A DNA stretch of 64,000 nt from EW11 sp035765635 (GTDB lineage: Bacteria; Verrucomicrobiota; Verrucomicrobiia; Opitutales; Opitutaceae), in NCBI GenBank assembly GCA_035765635.1, contig DASTWZ010000052.1, positions 1-64,000 on the forward strand, given 5' to 3'. The first letter of the stretch is position 1; each line of letters starts with the position of its first letter. The position numbers and the translations under genes are program-made. The notes below the pieces were generated by a model, which made no database searches, was not told where the DNA came from, and worked only from the letters and a program-made list of their open reading frames with translations. This document shows positions 8,223-16,033 of the stretch, in pieces.

Positions 8223-9701
8223 TTACGTTCGCGCCGGCTCTTTCGCCCGCCAGAAATCCCAGCGGAAACCGCCGGTGGCCCCTGGGTTTTTGGGCGTGAC
8301 CGCGGCGGTTGCCGCAGGCGTGGAAGCGGAATGGTGGGAACCGCGATGGCTATTGCGATCTCCAGCGCGATTTCGGTCTCCATCGCGCTGACCATGGCTT
8401 TGACCTTTGCGATCACCAGGGTGACCCCGGTGCGGATGATGGCTGTTCGACTGGCGGTGACGCGGCTGGGATTGGCGGTGCTGCGTCGGGCGTGAAACCG
8501 GATGCGCCGCTGCGGCGATTTCCCGGGATGCACCTAACGCCCCTGATGAGCCAGCAACAAAGGGATGGTCCTTCACCGCCGGAATCGTCTGGCGGATGAG
8601 GCGCTCGATGTCGCGCAACAAACCGCGTTCCTCGGCATCGCAGAACGCGATGGCCAACCCGGAAGCGCCGGCGCGCGCCGTGCGGCCAATGCGGTGCACG
8701 TAAGCCTCGGGCTCGTTCGGCAAATCGAAATTCACCACGAGCGAAATTCCCTTCACGTCGATGCCGCGCGCCGCGATGTCGGTCGCGACCAACACGCGGA
8801 TTTTTCCAGAGCGAAAATCTTCGAGCGCACGCTGACGCGCGCCCTGGCTCTTGTTGCCATGAATCGCATCGGCCGGGATGCCATCGCGCTCCAGGTTCTT
8901 CGCCAGGCGATTCGCGCCGTGCTTGGTTCGGCTGAAAACGAGGACCAGACCCTCCTTGTGCTGCTGCAAGGTGTGCACGAGAAGGCGATGCTTCAGATTT
9001 TTATCCACGAAGCAGACACGCTGCTCGATCTTTTCGGCGGTCGACGAAACCGGCGCGACCTCGATGCGAACCGGATTTTGCAGGAGGCGATTGGCGAGTT
9101 CGCGGATCGATTCCGGCATGGTGGCCGAGAAGAGCAGCGACTGACGCTTCTGTGGCAACAACGCGACAATGCGTTTGACCGCGGGCGCGAAGCCCATGTC
9201 GAGCATGCGATCCGCTTCGTCGAGGACGAAAATTTCGACGCGGTCGAGGAACGCGCAGCGTTGTTGAATCAAATCCTGCAGGCGACCCGGCGTGGCGATC
9301 ACGATGTCGACGCCAGCGGCCAGGGCGCGAATCTGCGGTTGCTCGCCGACACCGCCGAAGACGAGGGCGTGGCGCAGTTGAAGATGACGCCCGTAAAGCG
9401 AGATATTTTCCGCGATTTGGACCGCGAGTTCGCGCGTCGGCGTGAGGATGAGCGCGCGCGGGCGTTTCGGCGTGCGCGGAATTTTGTTCGCCGCGAGGCG
9501 GTGCAGCATGGGCAGGGAAAACGCGGCGGTTTTGCCCGTGCCCGTTTGCGCGATGCCGATGAGGTCCGCGCCTTCGAGCAGCGGAGGAATGGCCCGCGCC
9601 TGGATGGGCGACGGATGCGTGTAGGCTTTTTCGACCAGCGCGCGTTGAATCGGCTCGGCGAGCGCGAGTTGGGCAAACGTTATAGAATTCTGTTCAGTCA
9701 T
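8223..9701 (-). CDS. rhlE: DEAD-box ATP-dependent RNA helicase (RhlE type)
   Basis: A 492-residue RNA helicase. All core motifs are present in order: the Q motif region (HPSPIQARAIPPLL), Walker A AQTGTGKTAAF, PTRELAVQI, TPGRLQDL, DEADRMLDMGF, FSATMP, LVFSRTKHGANRLAKNL, VATDIAARGIDV and HRIGRTARAGASG. The last ~110 residues form a His/Arg/Gln/Ser-rich low-complexity tail ending in GGFRWDFWRAKEP, a probable RNA-binding extension. I chose the ATG at 9701, giving MTEQNSITFAQLALAEPIQ. RhlE-type helicases act in ribosome assembly and mRNA turnover, especially in the cold. The ~480-bp upstream spacer is highly structured and may regulate the gene. Confidence 0.9.
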   Translation of the reverse strand: MTEQNSITFAQLALAEPIQRALVEKAYTHPSPIQARAIPPLLEGADLIGIAQTGTGKTAAFSLPMLHRLAANKIPRTPKRPRALILTPTRELAVQIAENISLYGRHLQLRHALVFGGVGEQPQIRALAAGVDIVIATPGRLQDLIQQRCAFLDRVEIFVLDEADRMLDMGFAPAVKRIVALLPQKRQSLLFSATMPESIRELANRLLQNPVRIEVAPVSSTAEKIEQRVCFVDKNLKHRLLVHTLQQHKEGLVLVFSRTKHGANRLAKNLERDGIPADAIHGNKSQGARQRALEDFRSGKIRVLVATDIAARGIDVKGISLVVNFDLPNEPEAYVHRIGRTARAGASGLAIAFCDAEERGLLRDIERLIRQTIPAVKDHPFVAGSSGALGASREIAAAAHPVSRPTQHRQSQPRHRQSNSHHPHRGHPGDRKGQSHGQRDGDRNRAGDRNSHRGSHHSASTPAATAAVTPKNPGATGGFRWDFWRAKEPART

Positions 9702-9752
9702 AGCAGTAGCTGCCGAAGCGAAGCGCCACGGCACAGCCAGCGCCTTTGAGAG

Positions 9753-9937
9753 GCGGGCGTTTGAAAATACAGTCGCTCACGAGCGAATAATCGCGGCGAA
9801 CACGGCTGTAATTCGATGAAGTGAGTGACCTCTGACGGTCTCTCATCGAAGAAGAAACGCCCGAAGGAAAACGAGCCGGCGAACGTGATCCACGTCGCGC
9901 GACTCAACTTACGACGACACAAACGCATGTCGCCGGC
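9753..9937 (-). ncRNA. Structured leader region upstream of rhlE (candidate cis-regulatory RNA)
   Basis: No convincing gene lies between 9702 and 10182. On the rhlE strand the region contains nested complementary segments. 9754-9762 pairs with 9855-9863 over 9 bp (CGGGCGTTT/AAACGCCCG). Inside that, 9812-9819 pairs with 9843-9850 over 8 bp, and 9773-9777 with 9782-9786 forms a small hairpin around CACG, giving a three-way-junction shape. Farther upstream 9875-9882 pairs with 9930-9937 over 8 bp (GCCGGCGA/TCGCCGGC). The junction ends about 53 nt before the ATG. I recognise no named riboswitch class. The pairings are seen in sequence; the regulatory role is inferred. Confidence 0.4.
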
Positions 9938-10182
9938 CAAAGCGCAAGCGGTAACATGAAACTGGATACAACCCGCGCTCGCCACACCGGAATCGTGCGC
10001 CTACCGTGAAATGCTCATCGCCAGATCAACCGTCCGGATTACGTTCTGCGTTTGACCGCACAGCGCAGACACTCACGTCTCCACTGCATCTTTCCGCGCC
10101 GACTTGCGTCTAGCCGTTGCTGATTATTCCGACGACAAAGCCGCCTTGCCGAAACGTCACCTCACTGCACCGTACGCCTTAC

Positions 10183-10623
10183 ATGTCCAGCATGCCTGTT
10201 GAATCCGATCCCGAAACCCAATCGAACTCGGGTGGCCCTTCTGCCACGCTCGAACAGCTGCTCGAGCGGCTGCAAGGCGAACTCACCCTGAAGGAATTGT
10301 GGAAAATTGCGTCCCGCGTCGGCATTTCTGCCGAGCGGTTCGAAAAAATCACCGGCCTCTCGCCTCACCGCCTGCGCCGCGGGCGGGGCGGAGAAGAAAT
10401 CGTCGAAGCGGAAAAGAACGCTCCCATTTTGCGCTGCGCGCGGGTTTTCAAACGCGTGGTCGCTCTTTGTAACAAAGATGAAGCGGCCGCGCGCAACTGG
10501 CTCAATGCCGATGCGCCCATGCTCAAGGGCCGGAAGCCGATCGAAGTCGCGGAAACCGCCCCCGGCGCAAAGAGCGTCGACGCCCTGGTCGCGCAGCTGG
10601 AAAAAGCCGCGGGCCTCGCCTGA
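10183..10623 (+). CDS. Xre/MbcA/ParS-type antitoxin-like protein without visible toxin
   Basis: A 146-residue soluble protein. The N-terminal part (LEQLLERLQGELTLKELWKI) is helical. The middle carries CARVFKRVVALCNKDEAAARNWL, and the C-terminus carries APMLKGRKPIEVAETAPGAK and VDALVAQLEKAAGLA. That final arrangement (tryptophan, then L.GRKP.E, then a G-containing helix) resembles the DUF2384 toxin-binding domain of Xre/MbcA/ParS antitoxins. The partner RES toxin gene expected next to it is absent: the flanking genes are rhlE and a TolB-like gene, both on the other strand. The ATG at 10183 is preferred, with 10192 as an alternative. The call rests on motif recognition only. Confidence 0.5.
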   Translation: MSSMPVESDPETQSNSGGPSATLEQLLERLQGELTLKELWKIASRVGISAERFEKITGLSPHRLRRGRGGEEIVEAEKNAPILRCARVFKRVVALCNKDEAAARNWLNADAPMLKGRKPIEVAETAPGAKSVDALVAQLEKAAGLA

Positions 10624-10700
10624 GCGACGCCCTCGCGAAGGATTGAAGGTAGGGCGAATCGTGTGAGAGAAGTCAGACGCAGCCCGTATCCGCTAAAGCA

Positions 10701-11918
10701 CTACGGGGCCCAGACGCTGGCCTTTTCTGCCGCGACGGAACCGAGCGTGGTGGATTTGCCGGTCTCAGTGTCCAAGATGCAAAGTCTTCGGCTCCCCGCG
10801 CTGCGGGCCGTGTAGACCAAGTGCCGGCCATCCGGCAGCCAGGACGGCTCGATCGCGTCGAGCGGGGCCCTGGAAACAGTTTTCGCCAAGCCCGTGGAAA
10901 GATCCACGACGGCGATCTGATAGCCGCGCCCCTCGCGCTCCGTGAACGCAATCTTGTTCGGGTCGCCCCGGCTCCAATCCGGCTCCGCGCAATAGCGGCT
11001 CACGCCCGAAGTGATGCGCCGCGGCGAGCCTCCACCGACCGACATGATGTAGAGCTGCGGTCCGGGCTCCGACGCATAGACGATCCGCGTGCCATCGGGC
11101 GAAAAACAGGGCGATGATTCCACGCCTTCCGTGCGAGTGCGGCGAGAAATCTGACGGCCTTGCGCATTGCTCACATAAATCTCCGGATTGCCTTCGCCGC
11201 TCAGCACCATCGCCACTTGTCCTCCGGTCGGGCTATAACGCGCGCCGGTGTTGGTGCCTTTGAGACTCACGAAACTCGTGCGCTGCAGGGAGCTCAGATC
11301 GATTTGAAAAATGTCCGGAAAACCCGATTTGAAAAAGCTCGTGTAGAGCAGCTTCGTGCCATCCGGCGACCAGCGCGGCGTCATGGCGTGCGCGTTGTCG
11401 TGCGTGATCTGCCGCGCCTCGCCGAGAAAAAGATCGCTCACGAAAATTTCCGAGCGGCCCTGGCCGCTGCGCTCGCTGACGAAGGCGAGCTTCGAGGCGA
11501 AATAGCCGTTGAGGCCGCTCGACGCTTTCACCGCCACATCCGCGGCACGGAAGAGCGCGTTACGTTCGCTGGATCCGGAAACATTCTGACTGAGGACAGC
11601 CTGGCCGGCTTTGATCACGTCGACGCGCACGACATTCGGACCGGCGTCCGTGAAACGGAATTCATACGCCCCATTGCTCGCGACGCGCCGGAACTTGCCG
11701 TGGGAATTGAAGGCGATGGCCGCGATATTCACCAAACCGGGCGAGCCCGTGATGTTGATGGAAATAGCATCCGCCGGATCGACATAGACCGTGCCGATGT
11801 CCCGTGGGCCAGAGGACGCCGGCGCTGCCGCGGCGCGCGTTGATTTCGGTTTCGCCGCAGAGAGCGGAAGAGCTGCGACACAAGTGAATGCCAGGAAAGT
11901 TCTCAGGAGATTTTGCAT
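10701..11918 (-). CDS. TolB-like secreted beta-propeller protein
   Basis: A 405-residue protein with an N-terminal signal peptide (MQNLLRTFLAFTCVAALPLS followed by AAKP). It has a TolB-like amino-terminal domain and then PD40/WD40-like blades with repeated WSPDGTKLLYTS, FSPDGTRIVYAS, SRGDPNKIAFTE and LPDGRHLVYTA motifs. TolB is the periplasmic part of the Tol-Pal envelope-integrity complex, but no tolQ, tolR, tolA or pal is nearby, so it may be a stand-alone TolB paralogue. It is divergent from mrp across a 106-bp spacer. Family assignment is good; membership of an actual Tol complex is uncertain. Confidence 0.75.
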   Translation of the reverse strand: MQNLLRTFLAFTCVAALPLSAAKPKSTRAAAAPASSGPRDIGTVYVDPADAISINITGSPGLVNIAAIAFNSHGKFRRVASNGAYEFRFTDAGPNVVRVDVIKAGQAVLSQNVSGSSERNALFRAADVAVKASSGLNGYFASKLAFVSERSGQGRSEIFVSDLFLGEARQITHDNAHAMTPRWSPDGTKLLYTSFFKSGFPDIFQIDLSSLQRTSFVSLKGTNTGARYSPTGGQVAMVLSGEGNPEIYVSNAQGRQISRRTRTEGVESSPCFSPDGTRIVYASEPGPQLYIMSVGGGSPRRITSGVSRYCAEPDWSRGDPNKIAFTEREGRGYQIAVVDLSTGLAKTVSRAPLDAIEPSWLPDGRHLVYTARSAGSRRLCILDTETGKSTTLGSVAAEKASVWAP

Positions 11919-12024
11919 GAAAGGACAGAGGAGCTTATCGATGTGAAACGAGAGCCATTTCTATTTACAGGGCAGTGAAGCTAAACAACGTAAAACCTCT
12001 TCTTTTTTCTATCCAATTTCCACT

Positions 12025-13098
12025 GTGACATCCGAAGCGATCAAAGAGGCGTTGAAGCAAATCAAGTATCCCGGTTTCAGTCGGGACATCGTTTCGTTCG
12101 GATTGGTTCGAGCGGCTGCGTTTGTCGACGGGACGGCGAAAGTTTCTTTGGCGCTGAGCACGGCGGATTCGAAAATTCCTCTCTTCTTGAAAACAGAAGT
12201 GGAGAAATGCCTGAAGGCGCTTCCCGAAGTGCGTGAGATCATCGTCGACGTTGCCGTCACCCCGCCGAAAACGCCCGCAAGCGGAAGCAATCTCGCCGGC
12301 AGTTCTGCAGCGCCGAAGACCATCAAGCATTCCATCGCCATCGCTTCCGGAAAAGGCGGCGTCGGCAAATCCACGTTCGCCGTCAACCTCGCCTGCGCGC
12401 TCGCAAAAATTTTCGAACGCGAAGGCCGGCCGGGGCGTATTGGATTAATGGATATAGACATTTATGGTCCGTCCGTGCCGCTGATGATGGGCATCAACGA
12501 GCGCCCTTCTGTCGAAGGCGAGTCGTTGATTCCGCTCGAGCAACACGGCGTGAAAATCATGAGCATGGGTTTCCTGGTGGACGACAACACGCCCGTCGTC
12601 TGGCGCGGACCGATGATCATGAAAACGGTTCAGCAATTCGTGCAGAATGTGAAATGGGGTGAACTCGATGTGCTGCTCGTCGATCTCCCACCCGGCACCG
12701 GCGACGCGCAACTTTCACTCGTGCAGACGCTGCCTCTCGATGGCGCAGTGCTCGTAACGACACCGCAAATCGCCGCGACGCAGATCGCGCGCAAGGGCGG
12801 CCTAATGTTTCAGAAGGTGAACGTGCCGCTTCTCGGCGTCGCGGAAAACATGAGCTACTTCATCGATCCCGCGGGTCGGCGCCACGATCTCTTCGGTGAA
12901 GGAGGCGGCGCATCGACAGCTCAATCGCTCGGCACCGCACTGCTCGGACAAGTTCCACTCGTGCCGGAGATCCGCGCCGGTGGAGACCGCGGCGTTCCGA
13001 TCGTGATCGGCGCGCCGACGAGCGAGGCCGCCGACGTTTTTCGCACGATCGCGCACGCGCTCCTCGCGCGTGTGAACAAATCTGCGACGATTGCGTGA
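12025..13098 (+). CDS. mrp: Mrp/ApbC/NBP35-family P-loop ATPase
   Basis: A 357-residue iron-sulfur cluster carrier-type ATPase. Residues 1-80 form a DUF59/MIP18-like domain. The deviant Walker A GKGGVGKST lies at residues 109-117, followed by DIDIYGPSVPLMMG, VVWRGPMIMK and DLPPGTGDAQL. The start is a GTG at 12025; no in-frame ATG fits better. Notably, where Mrp proteins usually carry a CxxC that bridges an Fe-S cluster, this one reads ENMSYFIDPAGRRH (274-287) with no cysteine, so cluster binding must differ or be lost. The gene is solitary, divergent from the TolB-like gene. Confidence 0.88.
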   Translation: MTSEAIKEALKQIKYPGFSRDIVSFGLVRAAAFVDGTAKVSLALSTADSKIPLFLKTEVEKCLKALPEVREIIVDVAVTPPKTPASGSNLAGSSAAPKTIKHSIAIASGKGGVGKSTFAVNLACALAKIFEREGRPGRIGLMDIDIYGPSVPLMMGINERPSVEGESLIPLEQHGVKIMSMGFLVDDNTPVVWRGPMIMKTVQQFVQNVKWGELDVLLVDLPPGTGDAQLSLVQTLPLDGAVLVTTPQIAATQIARKGGLMFQKVNVPLLGVAENMSYFIDPAGRRHDLFGEGGGASTAQSLGTALLGQVPLVPEIRAGGDRGVPIVIGAPTSEAADVFRTIAHALLARVNKSATIA

Positions 13099-13396
13099 AT
13101 AACTTGTCCCGCGGCAGACCGACCGAGGATTGACAGCGCTGATGTCGGACCTACGTTTCGTGTCAGATTATCCATGCCGCTCTCTGATGCAGAGGTGAAT
13201 CCAGCAACATCCACATTGGCGGGATTGTCTTTCGAAAAAACGAGCGGCTCCTCGAACAGTTGCAGTTCGTTGTTTCCGACGCAGTTCAAACGGCAAATCA
13301 GAAACCTTTTCACACCAATAACGATCAAGACCGTGAGGGAGGCATCATTGCGGTGACGGTCTTGTGCCAAATTATTTCCGATTCGCCGTGGTCGCC

Positions 13397-13654
13397 ATGA
13401 CGCCATCCTCAAAAGAGTCAGAGCCTTCCCGAGACTTCGTTAAGCAGTCGACGTTGTATCAGGAGTTTCTCGCCGAGCGCGAAGAAATCTTGCGGCACAA
13501 ATGGCTCGAGTCCGAGCGCCTCGGTTACGACATCGGTTTCGAGCGGGCCCTGCTCGATTGGATTCGGAAGCATCGCGAAGGCTGGCGCGCCGCACGCCGC
13601 GCACAGCAACCCGCTCCGAGCAGCTCGAGTTCGACCAATCGGCCGAACTCCTGA
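13397..13654 (+). CDS. Small charged protein of unknown function
   Basis: An 85-residue soluble protein (start ATG 13397; the frame is open from 13364). The conserved-looking core is EFLAEREEILRHKWLESER, then LGYDIGFERALLDWIRKHRE, followed by an Ala/Ser/Pro-rich tail. The HKW..SE..GYDIG...AL pattern recalls a motif I associate with DUF4032-type proteins, but the resemblance is short and I would not assign function. It is followed by a palindromic repeat and the convergent rpmG terminator. The codon usage and compact core suggest a real gene. Confidence 0.5.
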   Translation: MTPSSKESEPSRDFVKQSTLYQEFLAEREEILRHKWLESERLGYDIGFERALLDWIRKHREGWRAARRAQQPAPSSSSSTNRPNS

Positions 13655-13687
13655 ACTGGCCGCGAGTTCGAGGCCACAGAGGATTAG

Positions 13688-13847
13688 CCCACGAATCACA
13701 CGAAGGGTCACGAAGCTCAAACCCCGATCCGCAGAATTTTTCCCACGGAATTCACGGAAGGCACGGAAATAAAAAATGCGTTCCGTGCCTTCCGTGTCTT
13801 CCGTGGGAAATTAGGATTGGATTTGGTGTCCTTCGTGTGATTCGTGG
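13688..13847. repeat. Palindromic intergenic repeat, CCCACGAATCACACGAA family, copy 1
   Basis: Two nested inverted arms. The outer arm CCACGAATCACACGAAG faces CTTCGTGTGATTCGTGG. The inner arm TTTTTCCCACGGAATTCACG faces CCGTGTCTTCCGTGGGAAA. A second full copy is at 21233-21418, and partial arms lie at 201-218, 49741-49760 and 53733-53764. Repeats of this look are common in spacers of Verrucomicrobiota and Planctomycetota. It lies between the convergent small gene at 13397 and rpmG and could fold as a long hairpin. Confidence 0.8.
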
Positions 13848-13867
13848 ACAAAAAATCCGGACACAAA

Positions 13868-13893
13868 AAAACTGATCCCGAAGGATCAGTTTT
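13868..13893 (-). terminator. Rho-independent terminator of rpmG
   Basis: A perfect 11-bp stem (AAAACTGATCC/GGATCAGTTTT) with a CGAA tetraloop. Read on the minus strand it is followed by a run of seven T residues (A-run at 13865-13871 on the plus strand, overlapping the stem base). It lies 39 bp after the rpmG stop codon. Confidence 0.85.
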
Positions 13894-13931
13894 GAAATTG
13901 GTTCGAGCCAGCGAACTGGCGCTACGCCGCC

Positions 13932-14096
13932 TTACTTGATCTCGCGGTGAAGCGTGTGGCGGCGGAGGTGCGGATTGTATTTCTTCTTCTCGATGCGCTC
14001 CGTAACGGTCTTCTTGTTCCGCTTCGTGAGGTAACGAGACACGGGTTTGCCTTCTTTCTTGGCTTCCGTGCATTCGAGAGTGACGACTTCTTGCAT
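13932..14096 (-). CDS. rpmG: 50S ribosomal protein L33
   Basis: A 54-residue ribosomal protein read directly from the minus strand: it starts MQEVVTLECTEAKKEGKPVS, continues RYLTKRNKKTVTERIEKKKY, and ends NPHLRRHTLHREIK. The RYLTKRNKK..ERIEKKKYNP(H)LRRH pattern is the L33 signature. Only one cysteine is present, so this is the zinc-independent (C-minus) form. A strong terminator follows at 13868-13893. It is usual for rpmG to be a short single gene like this one. The ATG at 14096 is unambiguous. Confidence 0.92.
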   Translation of the reverse strand: MQEVVTLECTEAKKEGKPVSRYLTKRNKKTVTERIEKKKYNPHLRRHTLHREIK

Positions 14097-14202
14097 AGGG
14101 AGAATTGGTTAAAGGGTCCAAAAAACCGACCGCGCACAGCCAGCGCAACCCAATTTTTCGGCGGCGAGATGCCCGCCTAAACCGCCCTGCGGCGCATTGA
14201 CC

Positions 14203-15573
14203 TTAGCGAGCGCTCGGTTGCGTCGTCGCCATCTTGCGGTCCGTCAACGGCAGCATCACCCCGCGCCGGAAAAGCGTGACTTGGCCCGTGCTCGAAGAAA
14301 CGACGATCGAAATGCATTGCGCGGCCACCGAAACCGCTGCGGCCGCCGCATGACGGCTGCCCAGACCGCTCGGCAACGCATGATCGTTGTCCGTGGCCTG
14401 GATCAAACTTCCGGCCGAAACCACCACGCCGTCTCCACGGATGATGAAAGCTCCGTCGATCGACGAGAACTCTTTCACCGTCTCGTCCATGAAGGGATTC
14501 AGGATGTTGCGATCCTCCTCCTTGTATCCGAAAAACGGATTCAAGACCAAGGGCTTGGTCAGCTTCTCGACGTGAGTCGTGTCACCGACAACGAAAAGAC
14601 ACCCCACCGGCCTGCCCTCGCGGCCTTCCACAGAAAGCTCGGTCGCAACCGCAATCACCCGCTCGAGCACCTCCGGCTTCACGTCCTCCGGCAACAAATC
14701 CGTGGTGCCCGTGAGCAACGTTTGGAATTCCCGCTCCACGTCGACCACCACCAGCGTGTCGAACTGATTGCTGCCGGCAATACCGCCAAGACAGCAGATG
14801 CGGTCATTGAACGAAATGATCCCGCGCGTCAGAGCCACAAGCATCGCGCTGCGGAGTTGAGCCAAACGCTGGCTCGAGAACGAGCGAACCTGGATGGTTT
14901 CCGTCAACGAATCCTGCCCATCCGCGACTTCGACGAGATTGCGCGTCACGAGAATCGTCCGGCGTTTCGCGAACCAGGCCGCGGGCTCGATGCCTCCGAG
15001 AAAGGTGTCGCCAAAAAGCATGATCGCGCTGCAACCCGCGCCCTGAGCAACCCGCTCCGCCTCACGAATCATCATCCGATTCGTGCGATTTTGCTGCGCC
15101 TCGACTGGACGCGAGAGCAGTCCGCCACACGCGGCATAAATGCGCTCGTATAAATCGTCGAGCGTCGGCGCTTCGACGAAACTCTTCACGAGCTCCGGCT
15201 CCTTCACCAGCCGCGCCAGCGACGCCAACACCTGCAAATAATCGCGGGCCTTTTCGTCGGCCAAGAGCATCAGGATGAGCCGAATCGCTTCCTTGTCCTT
15301 CGCCCCATCTTGTTTGACGCCGACGCGGCTGCGGCCGATGGCGAGCACGTAACGCCGTCCCATCTTCACGCGGACGTGCGGCAGGGCGACGCCTTCGCCC
15401 AGGTAGGTCGTCATCGTGCTCTCGCGCTGCAACAGCCCGCGCAGCAGCGTCTCCTGTTTCAAGTCGCCAAAACGGCTGACCGAAACTTGAAGGAGCTCCT
15501 CCAGAGCCCCTTTTATGTCGTGACTGCGAAGCTCGATGATGCGGCCTCGGGCAATGATCTTCTCGAGCCGCAT
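14203..15573 (-). CDS. Diadenylate cyclase fused to a PTS EIIA-like domain (DacZ-like DAC)
   Basis: A 456-residue three-domain protein. Residues 1-150 resemble a PTS EIIA(Ntr/Fru) domain: GEGVALPHVRVKMGRRYVLA contains the phosphorylatable-type His66 in its PH.R context. Residues ~160-280 (NRTNRMMIREAERVAQGAGC, then RRTILVTRN) resemble the pyruvate-kinase-like alpha/beta domain of archaeal DacZ. The C-terminus is a DAC domain making c-di-AMP from ATP, with DGA at 373-375 and GSRHAA at 405-410; the usual RHR reads RHA, as I recall for DacZ-type enzymes. It lies 29 bp downstream of nuoA and is probably co-transcribed. The DAC fold is confident, activity probable, and control by PTS phosphorylation is inference. 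Confidence 0.75.
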   Translation of the reverse strand: MRLEKIIARGRIIELRSHDIKGALEELLQVSVSRFGDLKQETLLRGLLQRESTMTTYLGEGVALPHVRVKMGRRYVLAIGRSRVGVKQDGAKDKEAIRLILMLLADEKARDYLQVLASLARLVKEPELVKSFVEAPTLDDLYERIYAACGGLLSRPVEAQQNRTNRMMIREAERVAQGAGCSAIMLFGDTFLGGIEPAAWFAKRRTILVTRNLVEVADGQDSLTETIQVRSFSSQRLAQLRSAMLVALTRGIISFNDRICCLGGIAGSNQFDTLVVVDVEREFQTLLTGTTDLLPEDVKPEVLERVIAVATELSVEGREGRPVGCLFVVGDTTHVEKLTKPLVLNPFFGYKEEDRNILNPFMDETVKEFSSIDGAFIIRGDGVVVSAGSLIQATDNDHALPSGLGSRHAAAAAVSVAAQCISIVVSSSTGQVTLFRRGVMLPLTDRKMATTQPSAR

Positions 15574-15602
15574 GGGTGCGCCCGCTCAGCGGTTCGAGAG
15601 AA

Positions 15603-15977
15603 TCACTTCTCCCAATCGAGGGCGCCCTTCTTCACCTCGTAGAAAAGTCCGAGCACCAGCAGGCCAATGAAGAACATGACCGGCCACAAAATCGCGATGT
15701 GCTGATGCAGGAATTCGCGATAAATGAAAGCCCAAGGCACGAGGAAAATCACCTCGATATCGAAGAGGATGAACAGCATCGCCGTGACGTAGAACTTCAC
15801 CGAGAAGCGCGTATGCACGAGCCCTTCGGGTTTCACGCCGCATTCGTAGGCGGTGTCCTTGATCTTGTTCTTCTTCGCGCGCTGTCCGATCGCGTGGCTC
15901 GCCGCAATGACGCCACCCGCGATAAGCGCGGCTAAGCAGATCTGCACTAAAATCGGCAAGTACGCAGCAGAAGACAT
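15603..15977 (-). CDS. nuoA: NADH-quinone oxidoreductase subunit A
   Basis: A 124-residue membrane subunit of respiratory complex I. It has three membrane segments (YLPILVQICLAALIAGGVIA; FYVTAMLFILFDIEVIFLVP; WPVMFFIGLLVLGLFYEV) and the conserved loop DTAYECGVKPEG, with the acidic residues in the LFDIEVIF helix that are hallmarks of NuoA. The other nuo genes (nuoB onward) are not next to it: downstream comes the EIIA-DAC fusion and upstream the secreted unknown at 16034-17080. The remaining complex I genes must lie elsewhere, or this is a second copy. Confidence 0.92.
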   Translation of the reverse strand: MSSAAYLPILVQICLAALIAGGVIAASHAIGQRAKKNKIKDTAYECGVKPEGLVHTRFSVKFYVTAMLFILFDIEVIFLVPWAFIYREFLHQHIAILWPVMFFIGLLVLGLFYEVKKGALDWEK

Positions 15978-16033
15978 GTTTGCTCAAAATTGGCGAAGGA
16001 AACTCGTCTGAGACAAGGGCAATCTACGGGTTT

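Noticed and set aside
9698..9985. 95-codon open frame in the rhlE leader, minus strand
   Set aside because: It overlaps the rhlE start and lacks protein-like composition; base pairing explains the sequence better.
13095..13108. GTGAATAACTTGTC at the mrp stop, identical to part of the dnaA spacer
   Set aside because: It has GCGTGAATAA instead of a full DnaA box and overlaps the coding end of mrp; probably chance.
13174..13356. 60-codon open frame between mrp and the small charged protein gene
   Set aside because: No recognisable motif and composition not clearly coding; kept out for lack of support.
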